From NCBI GenBank assembly GCA_002633005.1, contig NMRA01000470.1, positions 67,496-131,495 on the forward strand: 64,000 nucleotides of DNA, written 5' to 3'. The notes under the pieces are model-generated. The model was not told the DNA's origin and ran no database searches. It was given only the letters and a program-made list of their open reading frames with translations. A program made the position numbers and the translations under genes. Origin of the DNA: Phoronis australis. Taxonomy: Eukaryota; Phoronida; Phoronidae. Positions 18,901 to 30,067 of the stretch are shown here, one piece after another; the first letter of the stretch is position 1; the number at the start of each line of letters is the position of its first letter.

Positions 18901-20803
18901 ATTAGGAGCAGAAAGTTGAAAACAAAAATGAAATAAGAGTACAGAATGAACGATGAGGAAAATATCAGTCAGAAATCGAAGCGTCGTTCATGCTGCACTA
19001 TATCGCCGTTGATGTTTTCAACTTCCCACGTGTCCACAAGCCATGCGTTCACATTATTAATGGCACCGCGAAAGATAAATCATGAAAATTGCGATTTCAT
19101 GGTCGAACTTTAATACTGTAAGTTCTAGGTTTCAGGGACTGTTTACTAGAAAGTACGCACCCGCAAACATATCCTCCGTCCATTTTAACTCTCCATTATC
19201 GGAAATGTCTAACTCTCGCGCTCTTGACTCGTTGATGGCGGTGTAGGGTAGACTCTTGAACAAGTTGCTGGATATGTCCAGCGTGGTGAACATAAAACTG
19301 GAAAAGGCATCTGCAAGACAGATGATTTTGGTAAAATTTATGTCAAGAATAGGTGAAATGACATAAAACAATTCTGCTTTTGTAATCAATCGTGGTACTT
19401 ATGCAAATAGATTTGTGTACGTCTCCAATGTTTATGTACATGAACCATATGTATAAAAAATCTGGCATTTTGAGAACATACTTTAAAATGTAAGCTAGGG
19501 GGCCTACTTGGGAATGTTGTTCCCCGCGCTATACCGGCAACAAAAAATGAGCGCTTCCCAGCATTACAGCGAAAGGAAGAAAACGACGTGTTTAAAGACA
19601 GCCATGCCCCCTCTCGGAGGAGTGAGGGAAACAAATTGCGTTTTAAGGACACCTCCATTCAAGGGAAAGTGGGTCCGGGCATTCAAAGATCAAGCCATTG
19701 CTTGGAGGGAAAACACTTCTCTATCAAAATGGCACTGAATATTAAACACAGTTGTTGTTTAGAAAGCCTACGAAAATCAAGTGTCAAAAGTTTGCATAGC
19801 AGCGTGGTCGTCAAAAATCTGCATCGTAATTAGATTTCAAAGTGCACTGGGTGCTGCCGTCAACAGTTTAATGCAGCTTCTTATTTCGGTGGTAAAAACA
19901 TAAATTTTCCATCGAATTACACCTGATGGGTAAAACAAGATCGAAATTTACATTGGGTCCTGCGTATTGCTTTGGTAAAAAGTGTCCCATGGTTTTCATC
20001 ACTAACGCATAAACATGTGTTCACATAAAACAACTCCGAAAAATTGTTGTCTATTTTAAGGGCAGGCTTGTATTAGTTTTAACAGACGACTCAGGAAATG
20101 TGTCCGTTAATGTCGAGTTCTGAAAATATTCATGAATGAACTGTGAATGTCGATCTAGGGTATATCACGCTCAATTGCATAGTGGCATATCGCTCGAGTG
20201 ACATCTATTATTGGAAATTATGGCCGCGACGATAAGCCCAAAACACAACATGTAGGCCCTGCCTAATGACGTACAAATTAGGCTTTCAAATGGCAAATCC
20301 AAATTCAGCCTACTTTTCACACTTTGAACAAATTCACTAGGTTCGGCAAATAGCCTAGAGGCGTCGAAATGCCATCTTTTGTGCACATGTGAAATATATT
20401 TGACCTGCCGACCGGATCTGGCTCCCATGCACATGTGAAGAACTTCTAAAAAATCTGGTCAGGATCACCAAATACTAGGTAACAGGAACACATACTAACC
20501 ATCGGCAATATGTGACAATTTGTTTTTTCGCAGTATGACAGTTTCAATATATTTGTAGTGCATCGTAGAAACAACAACTTTGCTAAAGTTTGGTACGTAT
20601 GTGAGATTGCGGTCCCCGCAATCCACGTGCAAGGCGTATTCGCCACCCGAGTTCTTGGCATCCTGGGGAACGTAGCAAGCGCACTCAGATGGACATCCAG
20701 TGATGTCAGGGCCATACGGAAGTTTATCGGGGACGACTTCGGCTAGAATCGCCAAAAAGAAGGTTTTGACGATTGTCGCTACCACAACTGTTGATACCGT
20801 CAT
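12798..20803 (-). CDS. Secreted or GPI-anchored leucine-rich-repeat protein
   Basis: The five exons are 20803-20500, 19310-19161, 17608-17290, 14140-13958 and 12987-12798. They total 1146 nt (381 aa plus stop) with every phase matched. The order of parts is a hydrophobic leader (residues about 1-25, MTVSTVVVATIVKTFFLAIL); an LRRNT (CPSECACYVP...VDC); about seven LRRs, including LRHLDLANNAIDKI and LRVINLSGNKIASI; an LRRCT opening NPIHCDCVLF; and a second Cys block (YDCDCHMWW ... HELC ... ITC). The C-terminus is short and hydrophobic (ALALSVTFFFHLELLLPSIL), compatible with a GPI signal or weak membrane anchor. No TIR or other cytoplasmic domain is seen. Such proteins bind ligands or partner receptors at the surface. 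The compact SP-LRRNT-LRR-LRRCT-tail plan resembles VLR-like and other small LRR ectodomain proteins, but homology is not shown. A donor at TCT|GTAACA (exon end 12849) could instead extend the gene into an unseen exon. Confidence 0.85.
13411..13671 (+). mobile_element. TIR family M2, copy D
   Basis: This is the cleanest termini pair: ACATGCGCGCACCCAGCC at the left and CTGGGTGCGCGCATG at the right. CTTTA directly abuts both ends, suggesting a 5-bp target duplication. Internal blocks match copy B. It lies in the LRR gene intron between 13958 and 12987. Confidence 0.85.
13958..14140 (-). CDS. LRR gene exon 4: LRRCT
   Basis: The acceptor is TCTCTCATTCCAG and the donor GGAAG|GTTAGT, giving 183 nt from phase 2 to phase 2. 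The joined codon gives LNDNPIHCDCVLF, the standard LRR-to-LRRCT transition, followed by LLTGTCFTPAQYRRDSL and RGYKTCGG. Confidence 0.9.
14141..17289 (-). other. Intron of the LRR gene
   Basis: It contains M2 copy E and a 167-codon plus-strand open frame (16111-16614) with no recognisable domain and no splice or promoter context. A minus frame at 15577-15356 has a membrane-like stretch (VLICLFMSLGVFYIAAH), but its phase does not fit the LRR gene. I see no supported gene here. Confidence 0.4.
16763..16985 (+). mobile_element. TIR family M2, copy E (right end lost)
   Basis: It starts ATGCAAGCACCCAGTCTTAA, then shares AGAGCTATGAATTGTGCATT, TTTTTGTTTCTCTAAGGCGG and TGCCCACTTCAC with copy B. It dissolves after a poly-C run near 16978. 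It lies in the LRR gene intron. Confidence 0.75.
17290..17608 (-). CDS. LRR gene exon 3: four LRRs
   Basis: The acceptor is TATATTCTTCATAG and the donor AACGA|GTAAGT, giving 319 nt from phase 1 to phase 2. It encodes repeats around VPGDSLKDIRNLRHLDLANN, FETLRVINLSGNKIASI and KEIDLRRNVI, ending IKRIWLN. The LxxLxLxxNxI consensus is clear. Confidence 0.95.
17609..19160 (-). other. Intron of the LRR gene
   Basis: AT-rich, with many stops in all frames and only short open frames near 18.1-18.3 kb without domain signal. I see no gene, RNA or clear repeat here. Confidence 0.4.
19161..19310 (-). CDS. LRR gene exon 2: two LRRs
   Basis: The acceptor is CATCTGTCTTGCAG and the donor TTTGCGG|GTGCGT, giving 150 nt in phase 1-1. 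It encodes AFSSFMFTTLDISSNLFKSL and RELDISDNGELKWTEDMF. The length of 50 codons is two LRR units, consistent with module duplication. Confidence 0.9.
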
Positions 20804-20807
20804 TTTC
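20500..20807 (-). CDS. LRR gene exon 1 (coding): leader and LRRNT
   Basis: The ATG at 20803 lies 4 nt after an acceptor (TGTTGTCTTACAG|GAAA), so an upstream 5' UTR exon is likely. The coding part is 304 nt, ends GATG|GTTAGT in phase 1, and encodes the leader, GCPSECACYVPQ, a distal Cys (VDCGDRNLTYVP) and the first LRR (IETVILRKNKLSHIAD). The next exon completes an Asp codon. Confidence 0.9.
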
Positions 20808-21982
20808 CTGTAAGACAACAGACACACGTTATATTTCCAGAGTTAGTCAAAGAAGTAGATTCATTTGCCCAAGACAGACAACAAGTCCATTGAAATGTGT
20901 ATGCACTACCAACTGAAACCCAGTGAGGCCTGTGCAGTGTCTCTTAACAATCAGGAGCGCGGAATGACTTGCGAAGTTTGTAATCACAGGGCATTTCGAT
21001 CTTCCGTATACTTCACCAGAGTAATTTTCGAGAATATGAAAACGTGCCAAAGCATATAACACTGTCCTACTGGACGCATTACCACTCAATTTTATATGCT
21101 ATGGCTAGATGTTACGGGAATCTTCATTTAGATAAATATACCTTATTCAACTCATTGTTGTATACCTCTCTGTACGGTTCTGTGGAAGGCCAGAGGAACC
21201 TGATTTTGCGCCTCCCGACGAGTAAGTAGATTTACAATTTCGCGGCGAATTCATCAAAATATTCGCGTGCTTGTTATATCTTCGGATTGCTAGTCTCGTC
21301 GTTTCGTTATTGGAAGTTTAGTTTCCAACTTTTGCAGCCCCGGCGACTAACCCGGCTAGTTAATGTCCGTAATGTCTCCAGTCCGGCCACGACACGGCCT
21401 GATCGGGTTCTGAGCGTCTGGATTACAACACTTAGTATAAAATTCCAAAACACAGCTATGCTCGCCTGTTTTCATATCACAAAAGAATAATTCCAATTTA
21501 TCCCCAAACAAACTCCAAGCTTCCAGCGACCGACCTTGGTAAGTTGGCCTACCAAACTTTGTAGACTTCAAAATGTCTATAAATCCGTGACGGCGAAATG
21601 AAACAACTCGTTTGTTTAAGACGTCGATGTATTTGTAAGAGTTTTACATTAGCATTTTAATGATTTATTCGTGTAAAACGATGAATTCAAGCGTTTAGCT
21701 GACACCATTAAGCGTCTTGTGAACTGCTGAGCAGACTGTGTTAGAACCTGTGACATTATTGGTTAATTTCAGCACTTCCGTCTAGTGTCAGGTGAAAGAA
21801 CTAACCTCTTGAATTTAAACTAGCAATATACATTTGATGGCTTGAAATGATAACGACGTGAGGTGTGCAGGATTCTATTTCACGAGGATTCCGCATAGTT
21901 AGTTATCCGAAAATCACTTGAGACACTGATTCACCAAATATTCTCCCATGACAAAACCCGAGAAAGCAAAATGCACACCAAC

Positions 21983-22146
21983 CTTGGCGACACGATTGAG
22001 GGCGTCGCAATCACACTTAGGTTTTGGTTCCACGCAAAGCGCGGTTGTGTGTCGGTGCGAAATACAGTATTTTCTTGGCCAACCCACAACAAAAATCCCG
22101 CGGACTTCGCCGTCTTTTTTCCAAGTAAACGCCTCGCCGCATTCAT
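21983..22146 (-). CDS. Candidate Cys-rich coding exon
   Basis: The acceptor is TTTTGTGATGGTCAG and the donor GCCAAG|GTTGGT, giving 164 nt from phase 1 to phase 0. The frame reads DECGEAFTWKKDGEVRGIFV, RKYCISHRHTTALC and PKPKCDCDALN, with six Cys in about 45 residues. That looks like an extracellular module, but I cannot name the family. A different open frame (21931-22146 minus) overlaps it and seems less protein-like. It sits upstream of the LRR gene on the same strand and could belong to another gene. Confidence 0.35.
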
Positions 22147-25100
22147 CTGACCATCACAAAAGTTGTTTTGTCCCAGGTAAAATCACACTTGGGCACGAAA
22201 AAAAAGTCCAGCAACTCCGCCTATCGGGCACAAAAAGATTTCATGTCCGCAGCCAACTCCATTGTGCTAACAAGCAGGACAATTTTTTCATTCCGCCCCA
22301 TCCAATTTTACGCTTGTGGGTTGGGAAAATGTTAAGTGCCCCAAGCCAACTCCTCGCTGTCGACTTACTAACCACCTCTGCTATTGCTACTCAAACCTGT
22401 TAAGGTGTCATATCACTTAAAAGTTATATGACACCAATAACATGCCGTTGCTCATCTATCACCACGGCTCATTAACTGTGTTTACATATGCTAATAAAGT
22501 AACTCAAGCGATATGAGTCAATGTCATTTGTTAAACTCGTTTTCACGAATGCGGCTGACGCCCCAAGTTTGAACTCGATCACCCCTAGAGCCTCTTCGCG
22601 TGTGCCGAACGCTTGAGTTCTCTATCGGAGTGGAGTCCAGAAGCAGTAATTTCGAAAAGTTGGGGTTTAAGGAATACATTCATGTTTCAAGTGAAAAAAT
22701 TTCATTTAATCAAGCCTTTTATAGGCTTAACATGAAAATGCCAGTGGACTACTGCACAAACAGGTTCAAGTCACCGAACCGACTTACGTACATGTAGTAA
22801 GACTGAGCTTTTTCACTTTGAGAGCACGGAAAATCTTACGTAGGCTGTCTTAGTAATAGTAGCTTTAGCGGTAGTGTTTGCTTTCCTGTTTTAGGTTTAT
22901 TTGTCAGTTAGTCGTGTTACAAAAGCCAGGTGTCTAACGTTAACCAACTAAGATCTAAAAGGTGGCATACACTAGCCCACAATACACAGGTAAATGTGTT
23001 CACAAAAATGAACAATTTAAAGGTAGCGAACTAAAAAAATTAAACTTCATCCAAGAATACACTGCTATTGATGTCATTTTTTGTTTATACACTGATACGA
23101 ATTCTTGAAATGTATTTGTTGTGCTAGAAAATTTGACGTCGTAGATAATTTCGTGACTAAATCTTCTGTACTTACCAGAACTTCAATATGATACCTCGTA
23201 CACTAACTAAGGAGAAACTTTTCCTTGACTAACTTCAGTGTATTTGATTTATACTGCAGAGCTATTAACAGTAACAATAAATATATCGTGGAAACCTGTT
23301 TGTCGAGAATAACGACCTTAACATAGAGACCGAGCATCTTAATTAATCACTGGCGACCTTTAACCCTGTCTTATCCGGTGCCACTCGCACATTGTGGTTG
23401 TTTTGTGGGCGTATCCAATATTCTTTTCGAAATTAATTTCCACAGGTTGATTTAAAAATATCTGACCACCTGTTTTTGTGCATGTGTACAATATTCTTTT
23501 TGAAGTTAATTTTCTGGCCACAGATACTAAGGATCAAAACTCGTGAATTAAACAACTTTTAAAATATGAAAATAATGTTAGCACATGAAGCTTAAGATCT
23601 TGAACAGACTTGATGACTGCAAAATCATTTTGTGTGCACGAAATGTCCCAATTTTCATTGTCACGTGACCGCGTTTTGCCTAAAAGAATGGTAGTTTTTT
23701 ATTTTCATCCACCCCTTGTTAGAGTAAACAAACCAATGTACGGACCACGTAAAAATTGGTCTACGTGGTCGGGAGGATAAGATCTGTTGAAACCGTGACA
23801 ACAGTAGCCTCGGCAGGCTATTTAGAGGCTACAATACCCCTGCGTCGCTTTCTAGGTACTAACCTCATAACCCGTGTATTTAAACGCGCTGTAAAAACAA
23901 ATCCGGTCACTGTACATTCGGTAAAAGTGCGGTACTTGACAAGGTTGGCCACAGAAATTCATGCATAGTTATTTACATACTTACATAGTCTCCAATACAG
24001 AAAATACAAGCCTTTAAATTATTTCAGTTGCGTTCGAAAGTTATTCCTGTCTCTAATCACTCAGCACCAGTATACCGACAAAGCCGAGATCCCATAAATT
24101 AAAGCTTAAATCTCAGTTCATAAATAATCTTTCTGTGTCCAGACGAGCCAACCATTACTGGTTCCTTTGGCCAATGCAAACCTACAACATCCATACACTG
24201 GTGACGTAAATATGCTATTTTCACCTTTTACTTCCATTTGCTTGTCGAGTCTCTATAACTCGTAAAGTACCTCGTCTTCTGTACTCTTTCTCGTTCTTTT
24301 GTAGGGTAGTGTTCTCGTGTTACACAAACCCAACTCAAAACCGTGCGCTAGCTCGTGCATAGTTTCAGAAATTGCAGTTGCAAAATCGAAGCTCTAATGG
24401 CATAACCAGTCAACAGACATACACGAGTGCTCGAAGCAAAGTACGTGAGCTCTAACTCGGCAGACACTCCTAGTGAATAAGGAAGCAACTAATGATCTTG
24501 CTTATCCAGAGTTGCAGCAGGCCATGCAGTCTGTGATGCTGCTGGAGACTACTGTGTGGTAGCTTAGGTGTGAATTAAATTTTAAACAGTTAAATATACT
24601 TTGGTTTGTGTTCAGGTCACGCCTTTGAACTGAGCGTGAACCGGACCACTTTTTGACATACCCTAAACATCAATTAAACTTTAGCTTTTGAAGAAGCTCT
24701 CAGTTTGAGGTGTTATCTGAGGAATACCAGAACACTTAATTAATAAATTCTTGTTGTGATCTTTTGAAAATTCATTTCATCTTTTTCTGCATAACAGTCT
24801 TGCAGTGGGTACACAAGCTAACATTTTCTGTAGTTACATTTAGTGCTAGTCTGGATACCAGCTTTTGGATACAAAGTTAATCATTTTGACGCCCACAGAA
24901 AGTATACAAGTAAGCGTTGGTATCTCTTTTAACTTACAACAGCCTTGGAATCTAACTGATCTGCCAAAATAAAAAAGTTAGGTTTATATGCGCTGCAAGA
25001 TGGCATAAACTTTATTGCAGACCTCTGAGTCTTCAGTAACACACTGCAAGTTACAACAAGAATTTGACTTGGGATCATAGATTATGGATGTCCTGAATAA

Positions 25101-25881
25101 TTACAGTAGAAAACTCAGGACCCCCTATTCTTTAAAACGTGGATGAACTCCTGCCTAGGTGGCACCGAACAATTTGCCACCCTGTGACAAATGCTTTTAT
25201 GTATATTGATTTTTTTTTGAGTATCATATGTTTTACACCCTTCATGTGGGTAAATTCATTTTAATTTCTGGCAATGAAATTGAAAGATTTGTTATTCTTT
25301 CTGAAGGAAAACGTCATATTCAAGAAAAAGAGCAGAAGTTGTTTGCCCATTCCAGTGAGGGCTTATAAGATCAATAACCATATCAACTATCTGATGGAAC
25401 TGATTGTGAACCACTGGTTGATGAAGGTTGGCATTCTGTGGTGGGCAATCAAAATATATAGAATTATTTTCATTATTGCAGACTATGAACTCACCAAAGC
25501 TTTTGTAAATTGAGATTTGGTTGGTTTTGGATGGGATTTGCAACAGAGATTTGATTTGATTTACTTGGCAAAAATATGTTTTTCTTCAAAAAGTGATTTG
25601 AATTACATGACTGTACATCTGTTTAAATCATTTGAAGACTCCAAACTAGTCCAAAGTATCTATAAGAGACTTTGTGGTCTCGGTTATATGAATATGACCC
25701 ACCTTAAAATGGAAAAGAACAGGCCCTCAAAAAAATTACTACACAATTTTGTAAAATATTTCTCACTGATATGTGTTGTCAGTACTAAAACAAATCTGTA
25801 TGCCACGGTTTAGTGAATACTTTCAGGTAATAATGAGACGCAGTTAGCAGCTTGCTGCTCACAGCATTGTTTCTTTTTCAG
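22147..25881. other. No supportable gene
   Basis: There is a short inverted repeat at about 22405-22434 (GGTGTCATAT ... ATATGACACC). An imperfect pair of AATATTCTTTT(C/T)GAA(A/G)TTAATTT blocks lies at about 23420 and 23490. Open frames (22600, 23756, 25274, 25517) are short, low in Cys or domains, and lack good splice context. Confidence 0.35.
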
Positions 25882-25939
25882 TTGGCATTTCTTGACACCT
25901 GTGACAAGGGCACCATGATGGAATTTCTAATGTTGCTGG
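25882..25939 (+). CDS. Possible isolated plus-strand exon
   Basis: TTGTTTCTTTTTCAG| and CTGG|GTAAGG are both near-consensus and enclose 58 nt reading LAFLDTCDKGTMMEFLMLL. No compatible neighbouring exon was found and the peptide is unrecognised. It could be a real internal exon or chance. Confidence 0.2.
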
Positions 25940-26847
25940 GTAAGGATCCAATGAAGTGAGCTCTGGTAGCCTAAACACTAGTCTAGGTTCTCGCATGGCG
26001 ACATTCAACAGTAGGCCTCTCAATTCCTGCTCTCATTCATGCGACTGATTCGACCCTAAAGTGAAAGTGATTCATTGGCTACATTCACATTAATGAGAAC
26101 AATTTATTTTAAACACTATAACTTTTATCTGTAATAACTGTCTGAATTTATTTGCCAACATGTACAAAGATACCCACTGTATGACTATTAGTTGTTTTCA
26201 TTAAAACCGTCCATACTTCTTCTGTCCTCAAGAAGACTTTCGACTTGCAAGTCTCGGTACTAATCTCTGCTTCCTCCATTCTTCCAAGATGGCGTGGATT
26301 AATCTTGCCTTCAATAACCTAATGTTAGTCGAACTGGTTGATCAGGTGTGCTTGAAGGTGAATGCTATTCGGCATAAATTGTAGTCATTGTTAATCCTTG
26401 GGAAAGCCACTAGATAATTATAAAAAGTGAAATAGAGATTAAGCCAGCGTTACATATGTTTTAATTAAAACCTCAGACGCAGCCTGAATCAGTACGGTTC
26501 AATGGAGGTTGGCATGTATAGGATCAAGGTGCTAGCAAGGCCCAGTAAGTCAATTATGTCATTACAATTCTCTTCAAACGAACTTTCTTTGGAATGGAGT
26601 AGAATATGAACATATCCAATCCTAAATAAAAGAAAATCGTCTATTCATTATAAAAAGCACCTGTATTTATTATACATAAAATTAATATACTTTTTGAAAA
26701 TGTCGACTCTTTGCACCACCAGATCATTCACAGCTGGGGGTCAATGCGATTTCATGGCCATCACCTGCGTCTATTAAATGCCAGCTAGCATCTCTCACTA
26801 AAATCGCATGCAGCCAAGGCCATCAGAAATTAAAGTCTTTTAATTGA

Positions 26848-26922
<75 letters not shown>

Positions 26923-26923
26923 C
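26848..26923. repeat. (CA)n microsatellite
   Basis: About 76 bp of nearly pure CA dinucleotide with two interruptions. It accounts for the Thr/His-rich plus frame and the Cys/Val-rich minus frame here. Confidence 0.95.
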
Positions 26924-27849
26924 CTCACAGTCACACTCTCACAAAACCAGAAATGTCCATTATTTGAAGAACCGTGTGAACGGAGAGGAATCTGTTCTCG
27001 GGACTGGGGTCTGGTTGGCGTTTTTATGTTGTATGGGTATGGGGATTTGTATTGTGGATTTGGATTTGCTGGTCTAGGATTGACGTTTGGAGAGTCGTGA
27101 CATAATTTAGAGAACCAGCCATGGAATCGTTTCCATCCCTTGCCCTCCGTCCAATACTCTATTACAAACATCACAATGTCAAGCAGGCAGCTTATTTCTT
27201 GAAAGCAACTGCTAACGTTTTTGTAAGAAATCATGCGCCTACCTGTTGTGATTTCTTGTGTTTAGCTGACAAGTCCCAAAGCACCTAACTCACCAAGATC
27301 GCTTATGCTCGACATGTTTTTCTTTCGTCAGCTGGTTCATTATGGGTAATCACTCCACTGGCAGCTCCGCATAAATAACGAAGATCTGCCCACAATTTAT
27401 AAATTAAAAAATAATAGTAAAATAACGACAGTATGTACATGGCTATAATTTACGAAAAGTGTTAAATGTAGTGATATCTTTCGACTGGTAAAATCCAATT
27501 TTGTGTTCCAAGTTGGTGAAAGTAAAGGAAACAGAATATTTAACAATATATGCTTTTACAATAAATATTTGTAGAGTCAAACCTCGACGCTAAGGTTCAG
27601 AATTTCAACTCAGATTCGACTCAGACTCAAAATAATGAATAGCGATATATAATTGGAATAGTTTACTCGAAGAATGGCATGCAATTGATCAATTTTCGGC
27701 ATGAATTTCGAGTAGAGAGATTAGACCTTGTTGCGACCTAAATTGTTGTAATCGATGTTAATTGCCTCCCGATTAACAATTGAAATATGGTTGAAGTTAC
27801 GAATTTTGTCTGCTGTTTATCCCAAAGCAATTGCCGCATTCACCACAGA

Positions 27850-28109
27850 TTATCTTAAAAATACAGATTTCCGTCTTTGCTGCTTGTCATTCGTTCCCTT
27901 TTCTTGACTCTCTTCCCTAGTCTGACGATAGTTGGTTGTCGGCATTTGTCTCTGTTCTTTTCGCGGTTTCAGATTGTACTCCATCATGCAACAGTCAATC
28001 AAAGCCAGAAGGAAGCAGAGCGACAAAGCTATCGCAGAAGAGGCAATGGCCAGCGCATAGTTACGAGCAACCTCGAGGACTGGCGTCACTTCCTGCTTCG
28101 GCGGAGCTT
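27850..28109 (-). CDS. Exon 3: membrane helix and cytoplasmic tail
   Basis: The acceptor is GTACACGTTTCAG with phase 1 entry. It encodes APPKQEVTPVLEVARN, a hydrophobic helix with CFLLALIDCCMM at its inner end, and a charged tail (NLKPRKEQRQ ... NDKQQRRKSVFLR) to TAA at 27850. Confidence 0.65.
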
Positions 28110-30067
28110 CTGAAACGTGTATACATGTACAAAATTTTGCCTTTATCAGGTCTCACGACAACAATTCAAGTAATAAATATTGAATGATTTTTCATCAACT
28201 AGTGATTCACTTAGTTTGCATAAAGGATGGTAACGTGCCATTGTAACGCACACGCGATTTTGCAAATTCTGTTAACTATATTTCATGTATAAGGAAGTTT
28301 TCCACGCACACAAATCTACTTGTAGCCTTAGCCTATACAATGTCCACAAACTACTTCAAAACATGGATTGCAAACTACCTCCTAATAAAAAAGATCCAGT
28401 GTTCGTTTTAAGTTGTTGGACAACAGTGGTAAAATCTATAATGATTCTAATTACAAAGATTATCTTTCAAACAAGTCAAAGAACTTTGCGTAAATTAGTT
28501 ACCTGCACATTGTGTCGTCAAGTTTGAAAATGTATCGTCCTTGTGCAGCTGAAATTTCGTGATGTTCAAGCTAATGCAGCTTTCCGTGCACTCATTTCTT
28601 CTCCTCTCGTCGACCGCGTTGAAGAGGTCGTGCACCTTGGACGTTCTATGTTGCTGCGCTTTATCGAAACTGAGGCCATTGGGGAATTCGAACTGGGGGG
28701 TGCCTTCGATTTCGCCGTGGTTGAATTGGCTATTTGGCTGATGGAATGTTTTATTGGCGGCAAGAGACAGGTGAAGAAACACTGCAAGATATTTAACATC
28801 ATTAAGATACACTCGTTCCCCTCTTTTTTTGGCTATTGTGAAATTTACGCCACACATTTCTGTTTACGCTCCTGTGAGTTGAATAGACCTTTGATATGTT
28901 ATCAATATGAGGAGCATTCCCGTTTAAACCAGCGGAATAGTTCGGAAATTTTATGAATGTTGGAGTCCAGCTGAGAGAACAACGAACTAATTTTTTATCT
29001 TCTCAAATAGATGGGCATAATCTTTTAAAGCTGTATTTTGACCTGTTTAGGTACCTAAACAAGTCAACCAAAATCGAATTCCCCAACTTACTCTCATAAA
29101 ATCGGCCTCATAATCATCATTACAGTGATAACATTCTGTTTTCGTTACTAAATTATGTCATTTTCTAATTCACAATTTTGGGGTTAGCCAGCCCAATGAA
29201 GGATTTTCTTTGGTTGCTGAAGGTTTCGATGTTCTTGTTGGCAGCGGAAACAGAATTTTGTCAAGGTAACGGATATTGTGAGAGTAAAAGTCTGAATTTG
29301 ATCATCGTTTTTAGCCACTAAACAGGGCGAAATGCAGCTTTAAAAATAACCTCGATATTAAATCATTCACATGACGAGCAGCGAGGAAGAATAGAGACGC
29401 CAGTTCAAAATAAGTCTAGAAACCTGAAAATTCAAAATATGCATTGTGACGTCATCGATGGAAACCCCCTTTATGACACTGTTGGCCTACATGTATCTTC
29501 ATCTAAAGAGTAGAAATTAAACAGTAAAATAAACATTTAATTGGTAAATAAAATTCGGGCATTAGCCGAGGATGAGTTACAAGCTCTGGCGACTTATTCC
29601 CACAATGGTCCAGGACCGTCTAACGCAGTTTGAAGCAAAGTGCGAAGAAATGTGGAATTCATGCAGACATGGAAACGACTTTTGGGACGTCTCTAGATGA
29701 CAACGATGGCTCCAGTTAACATTTAGACGCAGAACAAAGTACAAGTACAGTATTACACTCAGCTTACCCAAAGGTGCAAGCCAACTCAGAGATGCACTTC
29801 TCGTCTGAAGACACAACGAAGAACCTTAAAAACAATGGTTCAAATGTATTGACAGTGAAAAGTATAAATGACGATCATCTAAGGTTACTGTAACGATTTC
29901 TGTAGGCACAAGACATTTGTCAGTAAAGCATATACAGTGTTACCTAGTGAAGATTTGCACGATATTTCTTCTACGCCATTTTGTCGCGTCTGCGGTACGC
30001 AACCCTGGTTTCGGATTCTCACAAGCATTGCCACAACACTCACAAATACAATCACCCGGGCGCCCAT
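27850..30067 (-). CDS. Small type I membrane protein, unrecognised family
   Basis: Three minus-strand exons (30067-29944, 28781-28503, 28109-27850) join in phase 1 at both junctions and give 663 nt (220 aa plus stop). Residues about 1-22 (MGARVIVFVSVVAMLVRIRN) look like a signal peptide. The ectodomain has Cys pairs (GCVPQ, ISCKSS, NECTESCISL, TTQC) and N-glycosylation sites (NKT, NIT, NLT). One membrane helix (about YALAIASSAIALSLCFLLAL) is followed by a basic, Gln-rich tail of about 50 residues ending RRKSVFLR. The splice sites are TATCTTGCAG, TGCAG|GTAACT, CACGTTTCAG and CACTAG|GTAACA. The tail has no known signalling domain. Exons 2 and 3 are the firmer part. Exon 1 overlaps two other long open frames, so its frame is less certain. 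Confidence 0.55.
28503..28781 (-). CDS. Exon 2: ectodomain
   Basis: The acceptor is GTTAAATATCTTGCAG and the donor TGTGCAG|GTAACT, giving 279 nt in phase 1-1. It encodes FLHLSLAANKTFHQPN, FEFPNGLSFDKAQQ, RRRNECTESCISLNITKF and FSNLTTQC. The frame is open 76 nt further upstream, so an alternative start is possible. Confidence 0.65.
29944..30067 (-). CDS. Exon 1: signal peptide
   Basis: The ATG at 30067 opens a leader, then NQGCVPQTRQNGVEEISCKS, with donor CTAG|GTAACA in phase 1, which fits exon 2. An in-frame TGA lies just upstream. The other two minus frames are also open here and Cys-rich (CYNVCCEDQHLW; GDCICECCGNACENPKPG), so the choice rests on phase and leader. Confidence 0.45.

Noticed and set aside
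977-20803. One giant LRR-MAM fusion gene on the minus strand
   Set aside because: The order and strand would allow it. However, the LRR gene has its own stop with a balanced codon count, and an independent leader exon at 11195-11129 fits the MAM array in phase. Kept only as a test in the findings.
21948-22403. 151-codon plus-strand open frame
   Set aside because: No domain or splice context. It overlaps the minus Cys-rich exon candidate, which has better features.
26830-27234. 134-codon minus frame
   Set aside because: A third of it is translated (CA)n microsatellite. The remaining part has no domain and only a weak acceptor.
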